From: Nocardia sp. alder85J
Lineage (GTDB): Bacteria; Actinomycetota; Actinomycetes; Mycobacteriales; Mycobacteriaceae
Length of the DNA stretch: 64,000 nucleotides
Reading direction: 5' to 3'
Assembly: GCF_020176955.2 (NCBI RefSeq)
Contig: NZ_JAIUCZ020000002.1
Location: forward strand, 186,001-250,000
In this document: positions 9,710-21,860 of the stretch, piece after piece
Numbering within the stretch: position 1 is the stretch's first letter
Layout: the number at the start of each line of letters is the position of its first letter
Notes under the pieces: generated by a model
What the model was told of the DNA's origin: nothing
Database searches by the model: none
The model's input: the letters and a program-made list of their open reading frames with translations, nothing else
Made by a program: the position numbers and the translations under genes

Positions 9710-11188
9710 CTAATTATTGCCGTCGGCATACCGGAAGTTTGCCGGCGTGGGCGCTATGCTGCGCCGCCGGCCCCGGGCCCGCCGCAACCGCCGCGCCGAA
9801 TTCTCCTGCCGGGCCTTTTCCTGGAAGGCCAGCCCCGCTTCGCGCAGCGCTTCCTTTTCCTGTCTGGCCTTTTCCTGCAAGGCCTGTTTGGCCTCCCGCA
9901 GTGCTTGTTTCTCCTGCCGGGCCTTGTCGCGCAGTGCGGCCTTGGCCTCGATCATCGCCGACCGCAGTCCGCGGCGGCGGCCGGTCGCGGGATCGGTGCC
10001 CGGCCAATGCTGCTCCGCCCACTGCTCGGTGCGCTCCGACAGGGCAGGCAGCGTCAGCCCGGTGAACTTGCGCTCCGAGGAGGTCTCGGGCGCGTCGTCG
10101 GCGGTGCGGCGCAGGAAGCGGTCCGGCAGGGCCAGCTTGTGGATGGTCCGGAAGGCCAGCAGGTACTGCTTGCCCAGCGAGCCGGTGGTGTACGGCAGGT
10201 CGTACTTGTCGCACAGTTCCCGCACCCGCACGGCCACCTCGGCGTACCGGTTGCTGGGCAGATCCGGGAACAGGTGATGTTCGATCTGATAGCAGAGGTT
10301 GCCGCTCATGAACGCCATCGGGGCGCCCGCGCGGAAATTGGCGCTGCCGAGCATCTGCCGCAGATACCACTCCGCACGGGTCTCGTCGCCGAACTGTTCC
10401 TCGGTGAATTTCTCGGCGCCGTCCGGAAAATGGCCGCAGAAGATCACCGCGTAGGCCCAGAGGTTCCGGATCAGGTTCGCGGTCAGGTTGGCCTGTAGCG
10501 TTCGCTTCCAGCCTCGTCCGGTCAGCGCGGGGTGGATGACGAAATCCTTCATCACCTGCCGCCCGGCCTTGCGGAGGAATGCCTTGTTCGGCTCCGAGAG
10601 GAGATCGGAGCGCGGGACACCGCTCTGCTGCTTCTCGATCTTCAGATCGTGCAGCGCGATACCCCACTCGAACAGCGCGGCCAGGATCAGATTCGCCACC
10701 GGCTGGGCGAGATTGATCGGCTTCCACTGCTCGTCGCGGGTCATGCGCAGGATGCCGAAGCCAACATCGTCGTCCATGCCGACGATGTTGGTGTAGGTAT
10801 GGTGCGAGTAGTTGTGTGCGCGCTTCCACTGCCCGGAGGTGCCCGTCATATCCCACTCCCAGGTGGTGGAGTGGATCTCCGGATCGTTCATCCAGTCCCA
10901 TTGCCCGTGGCTGATGTTGTGCCCGAGCTCCATGTTCTCGATGATCTTCGCGACCGACAGCATGGCGGTGCCGACCAGCCAGGCCGAGCGTTTCCGGCCG
11001 GCGAAAAGGGTTGCGCGCCCGGCCGCCTCGAGAATCCGCTGGGCGCGAATCGTGCGCCGGATGTATTTCGCGTCGCGCTCACCCAGGGACTGTTCCACGG
11101 ATCGGCGCAGGTCGTCGAGCTCGTGCCCGAGCGCCTCGATATCCGACGCCGTCAAATGGGCGTACGCCTTGATGTCGGTGATCGCCAC
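9710..11188 (-). CDS. Second DesA3-like membrane desaturase with coiled-coil tail
   Basis: This 492-aa paralogue of the neighbouring desaturase shares histidine boxes GHNISHGQWDWM, HNYSHHTYTN and YQIEHHLFPDLP. It should be a di-iron acyl desaturase with another chain or position preference. The GTG at 11188 was chosen because GGAAGGA lies 5-6 nt upstream and the product then aligns with the start of the first desaturase; a GTG/ATG further upstream would add about 18 residues. After the usual TGRRRGLR ending it carries roughly 75 extra residues. These are a charged Glu/Lys/Ala/Gln heptad-like repeat (variants of EKQALREAKQALQEKARQ) followed by an Arg-rich end, absent from the paralogue. Confidence 0.9.
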   Translation of the reverse strand: MAITDIKAYAHLTASDIEALGHELDDLRRSVEQSLGERDAKYIRRTIRAQRILEAAGRATLFAGRKRSAWLVGTAMLSVAKIIENMELGHNISHGQWDWMNDPEIHSTTWEWDMTGTSGQWKRAHNYSHHTYTNIVGMDDDVGFGILRMTRDEQWKPINLAQPVANLILAALFEWGIALHDLKIEKQQSGVPRSDLLSEPNKAFLRKAGRQVMKDFVIHPALTGRGWKRTLQANLTANLIRNLWAYAVIFCGHFPDGAEKFTEEQFGDETRAEWYLRQMLGSANFRAGAPMAFMSGNLCYQIEHHLFPDLPSNRYAEVAVRVRELCDKYDLPYTTGSLGKQYLLAFRTIHKLALPDRFLRRTADDAPETSSERKFTGLTLPALSERTEQWAEQHWPGTDPATGRRRGLRSAMIEAKAALRDKARQEKQALREAKQALQEKARQEKEALREAGLAFQEKARQENSARRLRRARGRRRSIAPTPANFRYADGNN

Positions 11189-11293
11189 CGGCCGGTCCTT
11201 CCGTGTCCGAAAGTGTGAGCGGATCCAGTCGGGCTCCGCCACGCAGGGTAACGGTTCCCGGTGAACGCCGTCCTATCCGTCGAGCATGAATTT

Positions 11294-12457
11294 CTATACG
11301 TCCAGCGTGCAATCACCGGCGGCGGCCGAGATGCAGGTCTGCACCTTTTCGCCGGTGGTGTGCTCGACACCGTTGCGCAGATCGCGCACGTGCCCGTCGG
11401 TGATCGTGACGACGCAGGTCTGGCAGATGCCCATCCGGCACCCGAACGGCATCTGCACGCCGACGTCCTCACCGGCCTGCAACAGGCTGGTGGCGCCGTC
11501 GACGGCGGTGCTGCGACCGGTGCGGGCGAAGGTCACGGTGCCGCCCTCGCCGACCGACGACCGCGGGATCTCGAACCGCTCCACATGCAGATGGTCGGCC
11601 AGACCCGCTGCGGCCCAATGATTCTCGATATCGGTCAACATGCCCAGCGGACCGCAGGCCCAGGTCTCCCGCGACTGCCAGTCCGGGAACAGGCTGTCCA
11701 GGCTGTCCAGGTCGAACTTGCCGTTCGCGCCGGTCAGGTGCACGTGCGAGGTGAAGCTCGGATGCCGGTCGTGCAATGCCCTCAGCTCGGCCGAGAACAT
11801 CACGTCCTCGGGGGTGCGGGCCGAGTGCACGTGGATCACGTCGGTCATGTTGGCGCGCCGATCCATCGTGCGCAGCATCGCCATCACCGGGGTGATACCG
11901 CTGCCCGCGGTGAGGAACAGCGTCTTCGCCGGCGGCGGTTCGGGCAGCACGAAACCGCCCTGCGGCGCGGCCAGGCGCACGATCGTGCCCACCGGCACGC
12001 CGCTGACCAGGTGGCTGGACAGCAAACCCTCCGGCATCGCCTTCACCGCGATCGAGATCAGCCGCTTGCCGCGATTGTCCGGATCGGTCCAGTTCGGCGG
12101 GCAGGTCAGCGAATACGACCGCCAGTGCCAGCGGCCGTCGATCAGCACGCCGATGCCGATGTACTGGCCCGGGGTGAAGGTGAAATCGAAGCCCCAGCCC
12201 GGCTTGATCACGAGGGTGACCGCGTCGGCGGTCTCCCGGCGGACCTCCACGATGCGGCCGCGCAGTTCGCGGGCCGACCACAGCGGATTGACCAGATGCA
12301 GATAGTCGTCCGGCAGCAACGGCGTGGTGATGCGGGCGGCCGCGCCGCGTAGCGCGTTGAGCCGGGTCCGGCCCGCCGTCTTCGCCTCGGCGACCGGGGC
12401 CTCCAGCCATTCCCGCAGGCCGTGTACCGATTTCAGGACCATTGCGCTGTTGCTCAT
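11294..12457 (-). CDS. Ferredoxin-type oxidoreductase (Rv3230c-like), desaturase electron donor
   Basis: This 387-aa protein combines an FAD-binding reductase domain ([10 protein letters not shown] for FAD near 125-135), an NAD(P)H domain ([20 protein letters not shown]) and a C-terminal plant-type 2Fe-2S ferredoxin domain with CRMGICQTC and a distal Cys in EKVQTC. In mycobacteria the orthologue Rv3230c passes NADPH electrons to DesA3. Its position 105 bp before the second desaturase fits that role. The ATG at 12457 gives a length close to the 380-aa orthologue; an ATG 15 bp downstream is an alternative. A copy of the desaturase operator motif lies 42 bp upstream. Confidence 0.92.
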   Translation of the reverse strand: MSNSAMVLKSVHGLREWLEAPVAEAKTAGRTRLNALRGAAARITTPLLPDDYLHLVNPLWSARELRGRIVEVRRETADAVTLVIKPGWGFDFTFTPGQYIGIGVLIDGRWHWRSYSLTCPPNWTDPDNRGKRLISIAVKAMPEGLLSSHLVSGVPVGTIVRLAAPQGGFVLPEPPPAKTLFLTAGSGITPVMAMLRTMDRRANMTDVIHVHSARTPEDVMFSAELRALHDRHPSFTSHVHLTGANGKFDLDSLDSLFPDWQSRETWACGPLGMLTDIENHWAAAGLADHLHVERFEIPRSSVGEGGTVTFARTGRSTAVDGATSLLQAGEDVGVQMPFGCRMGICQTCVVTITDGHVRDLRNGVEHTTGEKVQTCISAAAGDCTLDV

Positions 12458-12498
12458 TTCCTCTGCTGACGATGTGCCGACGGGCGTTTCGACACCAA

Positions 12499-12517
12499 GG
12501 TTACGGGAACGTAGGTT
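12499..12517 (-). promoter_or_regulatory. GGTTAC-N5-CGTAGGTT site upstream of the reductase
   Basis: A single exact copy of the motif found twice before the first desaturase, with identical arms and a different 4-base core. This suggests co-regulation of reductase and desaturase by one regulator, perhaps of the TetR type. Confidence 0.55.
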
Positions 12518-12563
12518 GGTCCGGGCAGGGAGCTGGCTCACGCCCCGGTCGGGCCCGCGATCG

Positions 12564-13175
12564 TCAGAGCAATTCCAGCAGGAAGGGCAGTTCCTGGGCG
12601 GCGTACCAGGCCAGTTGATGGTCCTCGGCGTCGCCGAGGATGAACTCGGCGTCCTCACTGCCCAGATCCGCGGCGTCGATCACGGCGACCGCCTTGGCCA
12701 CCTCGGGCTCGGCCTCGGCCAGGTCGACGTGCACGGAGGCGATGCGGTCGTAGCCGATCGGATCGGACAGCCGCACCACGCCCACGTCCAGATCGGGCCG
12801 GAAGCGGGCCCCGGTGACGTCGGCGGCGATCACCGCGCGGCGGTACACCGGTGCGATGTAATGACCACCGCCCTCGCCGGCGTCCTCGGGTGCGGTGTCG
12901 CCGGGCTCGGTGTCGGCGGCGGCCGCGTCCTCGCGCTCCTGGGCGAGCAGGCGCAGCGACGCGCGGGCGGCCTCGCTCATCGCGACCTCGGCGAGCTCCT
13001 CGTCGTCGCCGTAGGCGTACGCCTCGCGCAGCGAGGGCGTGACCGCGAAGGCGGTGCCGTTGATCGCGCGGATCTCCCGCGCGGTCACCAGCTCGCGCAG
13101 CATCGCGACGGTGGCGGGGACGTAGACCCGCAGCGTGCCGCTGGTGGACCGCTTGTCCTCACTGGGCGCAGGCAC
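12564..13175 (-). CDS. Conserved hypothetical protein (Rv3231c-like, probably DUF6912)
   Basis: This 203-aa cytoplasmic protein of unknown function lies where M. tuberculosis has Rv3231c. It opens with a strand [16 protein letters not shown], then a conserved-looking [17 protein letters not shown] segment, a [20 protein letters not shown] helix, an acidic linker, and a C-terminal domain with [20 protein letters not shown]. No catalytic motif is recognised. The GTG at 13175 has GGAGGAG 7 nt upstream and overlaps the preceding acyltransferase stop by 17 bp, so the two genes are probably translationally coupled. Confidence 0.75.
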   Translation of the reverse strand: MPAPSEDKRSTSGTLRVYVPATVAMLRELVTAREIRAINGTAFAVTPSLREAYAYGDDEELAEVAMSEAARASLRLLAQEREDAAAADTEPGDTAPEDAGEGGGHYIAPVYRRAVIAADVTGARFRPDLDVGVVRLSDPIGYDRIASVHVDLAEAEPEVAKAVAVIDAADLGSEDAEFILGDAEDHQLAWYAAQELPFLLELL

Positions 13176-14541
13176 CGAGCATCTCCTCCATGGATTCGTG
13201 CATCGCCGCGGACAGTACTCCGATATCGGCCATCGCATCGCGGTCGGCGTTCAGTCCGTAGAACACCTGACCGTCGTAGACGGTGATCCCGATGCTCGAC
13301 GCCTGGTTGCGCAGCAGGGGTGACACCGGATACATCTCCAGTGTCCGCGCGCCCGCGAGGTACATGGGCTGGGTCGGGCCGGGGGCGTTGGTGATGACCA
13401 GGTTGAAGGTGTTGCCGGCGAACGTGCTGGCCGAGCGCACGCTCAGGGCGTGCAGGCTGGCGGGTGCGAAATTCGGCAGTTGCACCAGCGTCCGGTGCGC
13501 CGCGTCGAGCCGGCGCCGGGAGTGCGCGGCGGTGGCGTGCCGGATGTGCGACAGCCGCATCACCGGATTCGGTTCGCCGACCGGCAGATCCACCAGGATG
13601 GACTGCGCCGGTCGCGGCCGCTCGCACATCGAGGCCGGGACCACCGCGCGCAGCACCTCGGATTCGGTGAGCACCTGCCCGCGCGCCTGCAGGAAGATCC
13701 GCAGCGCGCCGGTCACCACCGCCAGGATGACGTCGTCGAGGGAGCAGCCCGCGGACCGGCCGATCGTGCGGTAGTCGGCCTGATCGGTGCGCACCACGTC
13801 GAAGCGGCGGTGCGGGGAGGTCGGTGTGTTGAACGGGCTGCCGGGCGCGACGGCGCCGCGCACCGCCGACACCATCTTCTCCACCGCGCGGCCGGCGGCG
13901 CCGACCAGGGGCGAGGCGTCCGATCCGGCCTGCCAGAGCAGTTCCAGCGCGGTGCCGGGCTGTCCGGCCAGCTCGACCAGCGAGCGGGCCAGCAACTGCG
14001 CCTCGCCCGGCTCCTGCGCGGCGGCCCAGCGGTCGCCGGTGACCGTGCGCGGCGCCGGGCCGGTGTCGAACAGCACCTGGCCGATCTCGACCGCGCCGCG
14101 CCCGTCGACCAGCGCCGAATGGGTCTTGGTGAGCACCGCGCGACGGCCGCCGGACAGGCCCTCGATCAGATACATCTCCCACAGCGGCCGGGTGTGGTCC
14201 AGCGGCAGGGCGGTCAGCCGCGCCACCAGTTCGAACAGCCGATCGTCGGCGCCCGGACCGGCCAGGGTCGCCCGTCGCAGATGGAAGCCCAGTTCGAAGC
14301 GGCCGTCGTCGACCCAAACCGGGCGGCCCAGGGCGAACGGCACCTCCCGCACCTTGCGGCGGTAGCGCGGGACCAGCGACAGCCGGGCGGCGACCAGATC
14401 GGTCAGCCCGCCGTAGTCCAGCGGAGGGCGCGCCGGGTCGTCGGGGTCTCCCACGATCGCCAGCGAGCCGACATGCATCGGGTTGCGACTCGATTCGAGC
14501 CGATAGCACGCCGCGTCCTGCGGCGTCAGCCTCGTGATCAC
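13159..14541 (-). CDS. Wax ester synthase/diacylglycerol acyltransferase (WS/DGAT family)
   Basis: This 460-aa enzyme would esterify diacylglycerol or fatty alcohols with acyl-CoA to form triacylglycerol or wax esters at the membrane or lipid-body surface. Family landmarks are the N-terminal RLTPQDAACYRLES, MHVGSLAIV, the PLW motif (TRPLWEMYLIEG, about 117-128), and the C-terminal NAPGPTQPMYLAGA region. The active-site motif HHxxxDG reads TH-SALV-DG at residues 140-147. The second, catalytic His (H141) and the DG are kept but the first His is Thr. The start is a GTG at 14541 with AAGGAG upstream. The block resembles the Rv3229c-Rv3234c (tgs3) neighbourhood. Confidence 0.9.
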   Translation of the reverse strand: MITRLTPQDAACYRLESSRNPMHVGSLAIVGDPDDPARPPLDYGGLTDLVAARLSLVPRYRRKVREVPFALGRPVWVDDGRFELGFHLRRATLAGPGADDRLFELVARLTALPLDHTRPLWEMYLIEGLSGGRRAVLTKTHSALVDGRGAVEIGQVLFDTGPAPRTVTGDRWAAAQEPGEAQLLARSLVELAGQPGTALELLWQAGSDASPLVGAAGRAVEKMVSAVRGAVAPGSPFNTPTSPHRRFDVVRTDQADYRTIGRSAGCSLDDVILAVVTGALRIFLQARGQVLTESEVLRAVVPASMCERPRPAQSILVDLPVGEPNPVMRLSHIRHATAAHSRRRLDAAHRTLVQLPNFAPASLHALSVRSASTFAGNTFNLVITNAPGPTQPMYLAGARTLEMYPVSPLLRNQASSIGITVYDGQVFYGLNADRDAMADIGVLSAAMHESMEEMLGACAQ

Positions 14542-14697
14542 CGTGCCGGGCTCCTTCGGTACCGGATACCGCCCTCCATTGTGGTGCCTGACCGACCCTT
14601 ATTCCGGAAACCTTCGGCGAAGTTGTGGCATTTCGTGATCGAGTGGCAAGCTGTGGCCGTTCGCGGTGCAGGGGGCTCGACAGCGAGGGGGTTGCGG

Positions 14698-15219
14698 ATG
14701 TCCGATCGGGAGCCGTCCCGCGTGCTGGCGCCCGCGCCGGTCTTCGAACCTCCACTGGCCGATGTTCCGGGCGTGTCGGGCACCGCGGCGAATTCGGTGC
14801 GGCAGTGCGCGACCAGGCCGGAGCGGTGGTGCCGCACCCGGCCGGAGCGGCAGCGGCCGTCGGCTCCGCAGTGTGCCGGACCCGCACCCGATTCCGCCGC
14901 CGACACCGCGGTGCGGCGGTTCGCGGAGCGGGCCGTGCGGGTCGTCCTGGAAGCGGTGGACGGCCGCCGCCCGGTCGCGCAGTTGGCGCCGCTCGCCGAT
15001 CCGGCCGTGATCGCCGCGGTGACGACCGTGGTGCGTACCGCGGCGGCGGAGCGGCGGCTGGGCCCGGCGGTGGCGCTGGCGGTGAACGTGGCGGTGGTCC
15101 GGCCGCACGTGGCCGAGGTGTTCGGCAGTTACGAACGCGGCGGACGGCGATTCGCACTCGCCGCTCGAGTGATACACAGCCGCCGGGGGTGGCGGCTGGC
15201 GGTTTTACGACTACGGTGA
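14698..15219 (+). CDS. Rv3235-family protein
   Basis: This 173-aa Ala/Arg/Pro-rich protein has a disordered N-terminal third. A C-terminal domain follows (about 70-173) with ERAVRVVLEAVDGRRPVAQLAPL and the ending RRGWRLAVLRLR, typical of the small Rv3235 family found beside secA1. No enzymatic motif is visible and the function is unknown. It lies just upstream of secA1 on the same strand, and divergently from the acyltransferase. The ATG at 14698 was chosen because the conserved part follows it; the longer upstream frame is a shadow. Confidence 0.8.
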   Translation: MSDREPSRVLAPAPVFEPPLADVPGVSGTAANSVRQCATRPERWCRTRPERQRPSAPQCAGPAPDSAADTAVRRFAERAVRVVLEAVDGRRPVAQLAPLADPAVIAAVTTVVRTAAAERRLGPAVALAVNVAVVRPHVAEVFGSYERGGRRFALAARVIHSRRGWRLAVLRLR

Positions 15220-15380
15220 GATCGAGTGCGGGGCATCGGCCGGCGCACCTGCGGCGGCTGGTCCGGCGCCCGCGGTGGTGAGCTCACGGCGCCTACGATG
15301 GAAGCCGCACTACCATGAACGTTGCTGCTGGGAGTAGCACCGAAAGAGAACGACAACCGACCAGAGGACTGACGAGACCC

Positions 15381-18245
<2,865 letters not shown>

Positions 18246-18295
18246 TTCCGTGACCCCCTCGCGTCCGGCGAGAGGGGATCGGCCGTCATCGTGAC

Positions 18296-18324
18296 GTGGC
18301 CGGGTGCCGATCGCACCCGGCCAC
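18296..18324. terminator. Strong hairpin terminator after secA
   Basis: A perfect 12-bp stem (GTGGCCGGGTGC at 18296-18307 with 18313-18324) has a 5-nt loop. It lies between convergent secA and the 18402-19499 gene. A weaker bulged hairpin lies at about 18253-18277. Confidence 0.8.
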
Positions 18325-18401
18325 TGTCGTCTTCGTGTCCTGCGCTGTCGTCTTCGTGCCCCGTGCGGGCCGGGAAGTATTGCCGCACAATATGATCGGG
18401 C

Positions 18402-19499
18402 TCAGGTGCAGCAGCCTGCTACGGCGGAGTCCGGCACCCAGTCGAGGAAAGCGCTTCGCTGTGAAGGCATTTCGGGCCACAGGTCGTCGGCGATCCGGAC
18501 GAACTGGGCGAGTATCAGCGGCCGGGCGGAGTAGCCGGGATAGGGATAGACCAGGACCGAGGTCGGCAGATAGTCGCCGGTGGTGGTGAGGACCCGGACC
18601 GTGGTGCCCGCGGCGTCGCCCGCGCGGATCCGGTCGCCGAGTTCGGCGAGCCGGCGGCGGTCGTCGGGATGGAAGACGTCGGTGGGCCGGGGCAGCCGGT
18701 CCCAGCGGATCCACGGTGCGGGATCGGTCAGCCAGTGTGCGATACCGGCATGTTCGAGCTGGACGATCGCCAGATAGTTACCCGCGCGCCGGTGGGCCTC
18801 GCGCAGGCCGACCCATTCCAGGGCGAGCCGGCGCGGCGTCGCGGCATCGGGGTCGATGTCCTCGATCAGCCACCAGGCGCCCGCGAGATCGGGGCGGGCG
18901 CGCAGGGTGATCCGCCACCGGGCCCGCGGCTGTGGGCCCGGTGCGGTATCGGCCTCGAACTGCAATGCGGCGCCGGGCTCCGGGGCGTACAGCAGATCGA
19001 GCACCTCGGCGTGCCGGTCGAAGTCCGAAAGTTGTTGGAACAGTTCGGCGATGGAGATCCGGGGGGCGTAGTCCGTCGCCGCGATCCCGGACAGCCGGGT
19101 GATGCCGGAGGGCAGTGCGATGGTCTGGCTCGCCAGATCCCAGCTCGCGCCGACGGCCGCGGGTTCCGGCGCCCCGGTTCCGGCGGCGCCGACCCACAAC
19201 CGCACCGCGTGCACGTCACCGGCGGGACCGAACACCGGCCGGGTCCGCAACACGTGTGGACCCGAGCGGGTGGGAATCGTCGCGTCGATGGTCGCCGCGC
19301 GGGTTCTGGTGGCCCACACGGCTTCACCGATGTCGGCGGCGGACAGACTGTCGTAGACGGCCGGTGTCCTCGCCAGCTGCCGCTGCAGGACGCGCGGCCA
19401 GCCCGCGAAGTTCCGGGCGGTCTCACCCACCGAGGCCACCGACATGGCCCCGGGCAGCAATGTTTCGATCGTGATCCACGGCGTCGCGGAGTTACGCAT
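18402..19499 (-). CDS. Paralogous hypothetical protein A (PAS/GAF-like, possibly DUF5593)
   Basis: This 365-aa soluble protein shows no catalytic motif. It is clearly a paralogue of the product of 23660-24820: both share WxTxETLxPxxMxVASVG near the start, GPHxLRxRPVFGP, LPSGITRxxGIA, the DRHAEVLDLLY segment, VGLREAHRRAGN, HWLTDPAPWIRWD and a YPYPGYSxRPL ending. The pattern of short strands and helices suggests tandem PAS or GAF sensory folds, but this is inference. The ATG at 19499 was chosen by alignment with the paralogue. It is divergent from the AraC-type gene across a 221-bp intergenic region carrying a GTACCGTTG motif. Confidence 0.7.
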   Translation of the reverse strand: MRNSATPWITIETLLPGAMSVASVGETARNFAGWPRVLQRQLARTPAVYDSLSAADIGEAVWATRTRAATIDATIPTRSGPHVLRTRPVFGPAGDVHAVRLWVGAAGTGAPEPAAVGASWDLASQTIALPSGITRLSGIAATDYAPRISIAELFQQLSDFDRHAEVLDLLYAPEPGAALQFEADTAPGPQPRARWRITLRARPDLAGAWWLIEDIDPDAATPRRLALEWVGLREAHRRAGNYLAIVQLEHAGIAHWLTDPAPWIRWDRLPRPTDVFHPDDRRRLAELGDRIRAGDAAGTTVRVLTTTGDYLPTSVLVYPYPGYSARPLILAQFVRIADDLWPEMPSQRSAFLDWVPDSAVAGCCT

Positions 19500-19589
19500 G
19501 CCATCCCTCTGTTCGAACCTGGTGTGGGGACTCGTGATCCGGAGGGGGGACGCCGTCACCGCCGGACACGTTCGTCGATCTTGATCGAT

Positions 19590-19598
19590 GTACCGTTG
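19590..19598. promoter_or_regulatory. GTACCGTT(G) motif between paralogue A and the AraC-type gene
   Basis: Eight of nine bases match the GTACCGTTA element also found at 21692-21700 and, inverted, at 23602-23610, each in a promoter region of this regulatory island. Confidence 0.35.
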
Positions 19599-19720
19599 AG
19601 GCAGAAGGCCAGAACGCGCCACAATGTTGCAATAACGCGTCGCGGTATGGCGTTGTACCGGCGACTTGTGGTGGAGTTCCGTCCCGCTGGGGATGGTGGG
19701 TCGTGGCGGAGGTGGCACAG

Positions 19721-20740
19721 ATGTCGGAGCCGGTGGATTCGGCGAAGGGTGCCGGTGACGACCTGCGGCCCACCGACAGTGTGCTGCTGCCGCGTTTCGT
19801 GATGCGCCGGGCCATCGAGTGGGGGATGTCGCCGGAGCAGGTGTCGCTGGAGTGCGGCTTTCCCGGCTGGTCCACGGCCGCCGACGGCGCCCGCATCGAC
19901 AGCGAGCGGTATCTGCGGGCCTGGGAGACCGCCGAACACGGGCTGGGTGATCCGGACATCGCCATGATCATGGCGGAACGGTACGTGGTCGGCGAACTGG
20001 GTCTGTACGACTACCTGTTCTCGACCGCGGCGACGCTGGGTGACGGATTGTCGGTGTGCGGTCCGTTCATCGGCGCGATCAGCACCAACTTCCGATTCGA
20101 TCCGGGCCCGGAGTCCGAGACCGAGGTCGCCTTCGACGTCACGCTGATCGACGGCGCCGGCCGGGGCCGGGAGCTGGCGATGCAGTTCGCGCTGGCGGCC
20201 ATCTTCACCCGCACCCGGTTGCTCGTGGTCGACGGTCCGGTGAATCCGGCGCGGGTGGCGTTCCGCCAGCGTGCGCCGCGTCATCACGACCGGCTGGTGG
20301 AGACCTTCGGCACCACGGAGATCGAGTTCGGCGCACCCGCGGACACCGTCGTGTTCCATGCCGCGGACCTGAATCTGCCGATGCGGACGGCCGATTCGCG
20401 GCTGGCGGAGGTATTGCGCCGATTCGCCGCCACGCTCCCACCGCCGACCCGGCCCACCACCTGGCTCGACACCTTCGTCGCGGCGCTGACGGCCGCACTG
20501 GACCGCGGCCCGGTCACTCTCGACCAGATCGCCCGCGACATGCTGATGAGTTCCCGTTCGCTGCAACGCCGATTGGCCGAATACGAGACGAGCTGGCGCG
20601 ACCAGCTGGATCGCGCGCGCCGCAAGCGCTACGAAAAGGCCGTGGCCGAGCAGAAATTGACGCGCTCCGAGCAGGCGGCTCTGCTCGGCTACCACGACAG
20701 CCGGTCCGCGCGACGCGCGGCCGAGCGGTGGTCGAGCTGA
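19721..20740 (+). CDS. AraC-family transcriptional regulator (Arabinose_bd-type N-terminus)
   Basis: This 339-aa protein has an N-terminal sensing domain (about 20-230) of the type seen in OruR/VirS-like AraC regulators. A C-terminal helix-turn-helix follows (about 260-335) with VTLDQIARDMLMSSRSLQRRLAEYETSW. The second HTH half is short and somewhat degenerate (LTRSEQAALLGYHDSRSARRAAERW) but keeps the expected layout. The ATG at 19721 has GGAGG 8 nt upstream; an in-frame GTG at 19703 is less likely. It is transcribed away from paralogue A, a plausible target. Confidence 0.85.
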   Translation: MSEPVDSAKGAGDDLRPTDSVLLPRFVMRRAIEWGMSPEQVSLECGFPGWSTAADGARIDSERYLRAWETAEHGLGDPDIAMIMAERYVVGELGLYDYLFSTAATLGDGLSVCGPFIGAISTNFRFDPGPESETEVAFDVTLIDGAGRGRELAMQFALAAIFTRTRLLVVDGPVNPARVAFRQRAPRHHDRLVETFGTTEIEFGAPADTVVFHAADLNLPMRTADSRLAEVLRRFAATLPPPTRPTTWLDTFVAALTAALDRGPVTLDQIARDMLMSSRSLQRRLAEYETSWRDQLDRARRKRYEKAVAEQKLTRSEQAALLGYHDSRSARRAAERWSS

Positions 20741-20888
20741 CGACGTGGCCGATGGCGGGGTGGCGTTCCGGTGAAGGACCGGTCGTGCGCACGGCCGGCG
20801 GCTGAACGGTGGAGGATGCGGTCGTGCGGGCGGCAGTGGGCCGGGTGTGGTGCCCGGCGCGGGCGTCGTCTGTCGTGTGGCGCGGAAT

Positions 20889-21581
20889 CTACTGCGAGGC
20901 GCGGTGATTGGCGGGCGGGGCGGGCAGTTCGGCGCGGCGCTCGAAGGCCTGGCCGACCAGTTCGTCCAGCGCACGCGTGACGATCAGGCGGGTGATGGCG
21001 AGATCGGTCTCCAGCTTGGCCCGGTCGCGCGAGGTCCGCTCGGACTGCTCGTACGTGTGACCGGCCAGGTGGTAGAACAATTCGGTGGCATGGTCGTCGG
21101 CGAGGCGTTCGGCGTCGGTGCGCAACCGCTCCACCAGTTCGAACGTCACGGCCACCGGGAGCCCGGCGTCGACCAGCCGGCTCGCGAGATCCCAGCAGCG
21201 GGGGTTGTTCAGCCGGTAGGCGTCCAGCGGGTCGTCGCTGCTCGCGAGCGCGTCCTGGAGGTAGCCCGGCAGTTCCGGCGCATGGTGCTCGAGCTGGTCC
21301 GGTGCGTCGGCGGTGGGTGGTGCGTCCGCGACACCCAGCACGTCGGCGAGGCCGTCCCCCCGGTCCCACGCCTCCAGCAGTTCGCGAATGCCGTTGAGTT
21401 TCATGCCCCGGCTGAGCAGCCGGCTGATGGTCTGCAAGCGCTCCAGGTGATTGGCGCCGTAGTAACCGATCCGGCCGCGAACGTCGGGTGAGGGCAACAG
21501 GCCACGCTCGTGGTACACGCGTACGCTACGCACGGTGGTGTCGGCCGCCCGCGCGAGCTCATCGATCGTGTATTCCGCCAC
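20889..21581 (-). CDS. MerR-family transcriptional regulator
   Basis: This 230-aa regulator has the N-terminal winged helix YTIDELARAADTTVRSVRVYHERGLLPSP and the wing GRIGYYGANHLERLQTI (about 4-55). An RLLSRGMKLNGIRELLEAW helix follows, then a helical C-terminal effector domain of about 130 residues without the paired Cys of metal sensors. The ligand is unknown. The start is a GTG at 21581 preceded by a run of six G. It is divergent from the WhiB-like gene across 279 bp that hold a palindrome. The 148 bp between it and the convergent AraC gene show no feature. Confidence 0.9.
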   Translation of the reverse strand: MAEYTIDELARAADTTVRSVRVYHERGLLPSPDVRGRIGYYGANHLERLQTISRLLSRGMKLNGIRELLEAWDRGDGLADVLGVADAPPTADAPDQLEHHAPELPGYLQDALASSDDPLDAYRLNNPRCWDLASRLVDAGLPVAVTFELVERLRTDAERLADDHATELFYHLAGHTYEQSERTSRDRAKLETDLAITRLIVTRALDELVGQAFERRAELPAPPANHRASQ

Positions 21582-21691
21582 CTGGGTGCACCCCCCATCT
21601 GTCGAGTGCTGCGTAGTGTTGCCGCAGAAAATGAGCCGCAGGGAAACGACTCGTTAAATGACGATACGTAGCTTGGAAAGGGTTTGTCAAC

Positions 21692-21708
21692 GTACCGTTA
21701 CATAACGG
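21692..21708. promoter_or_regulatory. Palindrome CCGTTA-CA-TAACGG between merR-type and whiB-type genes
   Basis: A perfect 6-bp inverted repeat with a 2-bp centre (21695-21708) is preceded by GTAC. It lies 114 bp from the MerR-type start and 153 bp from the WhiB-type start, and shares the GTACCGTTA element with 23602-23610 (inverted). Confidence 0.5.
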
Positions 21709-21860
21709 CGGAAGTGGTTGCCGCATTGCGCGAGGTGGACTACCGTTCGATTCACCGACGTAGAGCGTTGGTATTACCGGGGACTGTCGAGCAGCCCTGA
21801 CGACGCCTGACTTTTGGGACGCGCTGTTCGTCATGCGCACCCTCGGCACCGGAGACGGCC

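Noticed and set aside
11245..11267. Degenerate desaturase operator upstream of the second desaturase (GGGTAACG ... GGTGAAC)
   Set aside because: Too many mismatches in both arms compared with the three good copies.
15315..15380. ATG at 15315 as the secA start
   Set aside because: The 22 extra residues are not like the family N-terminus; the GTG at 15381 fits better, although neither has an ideal ribosome binding site.
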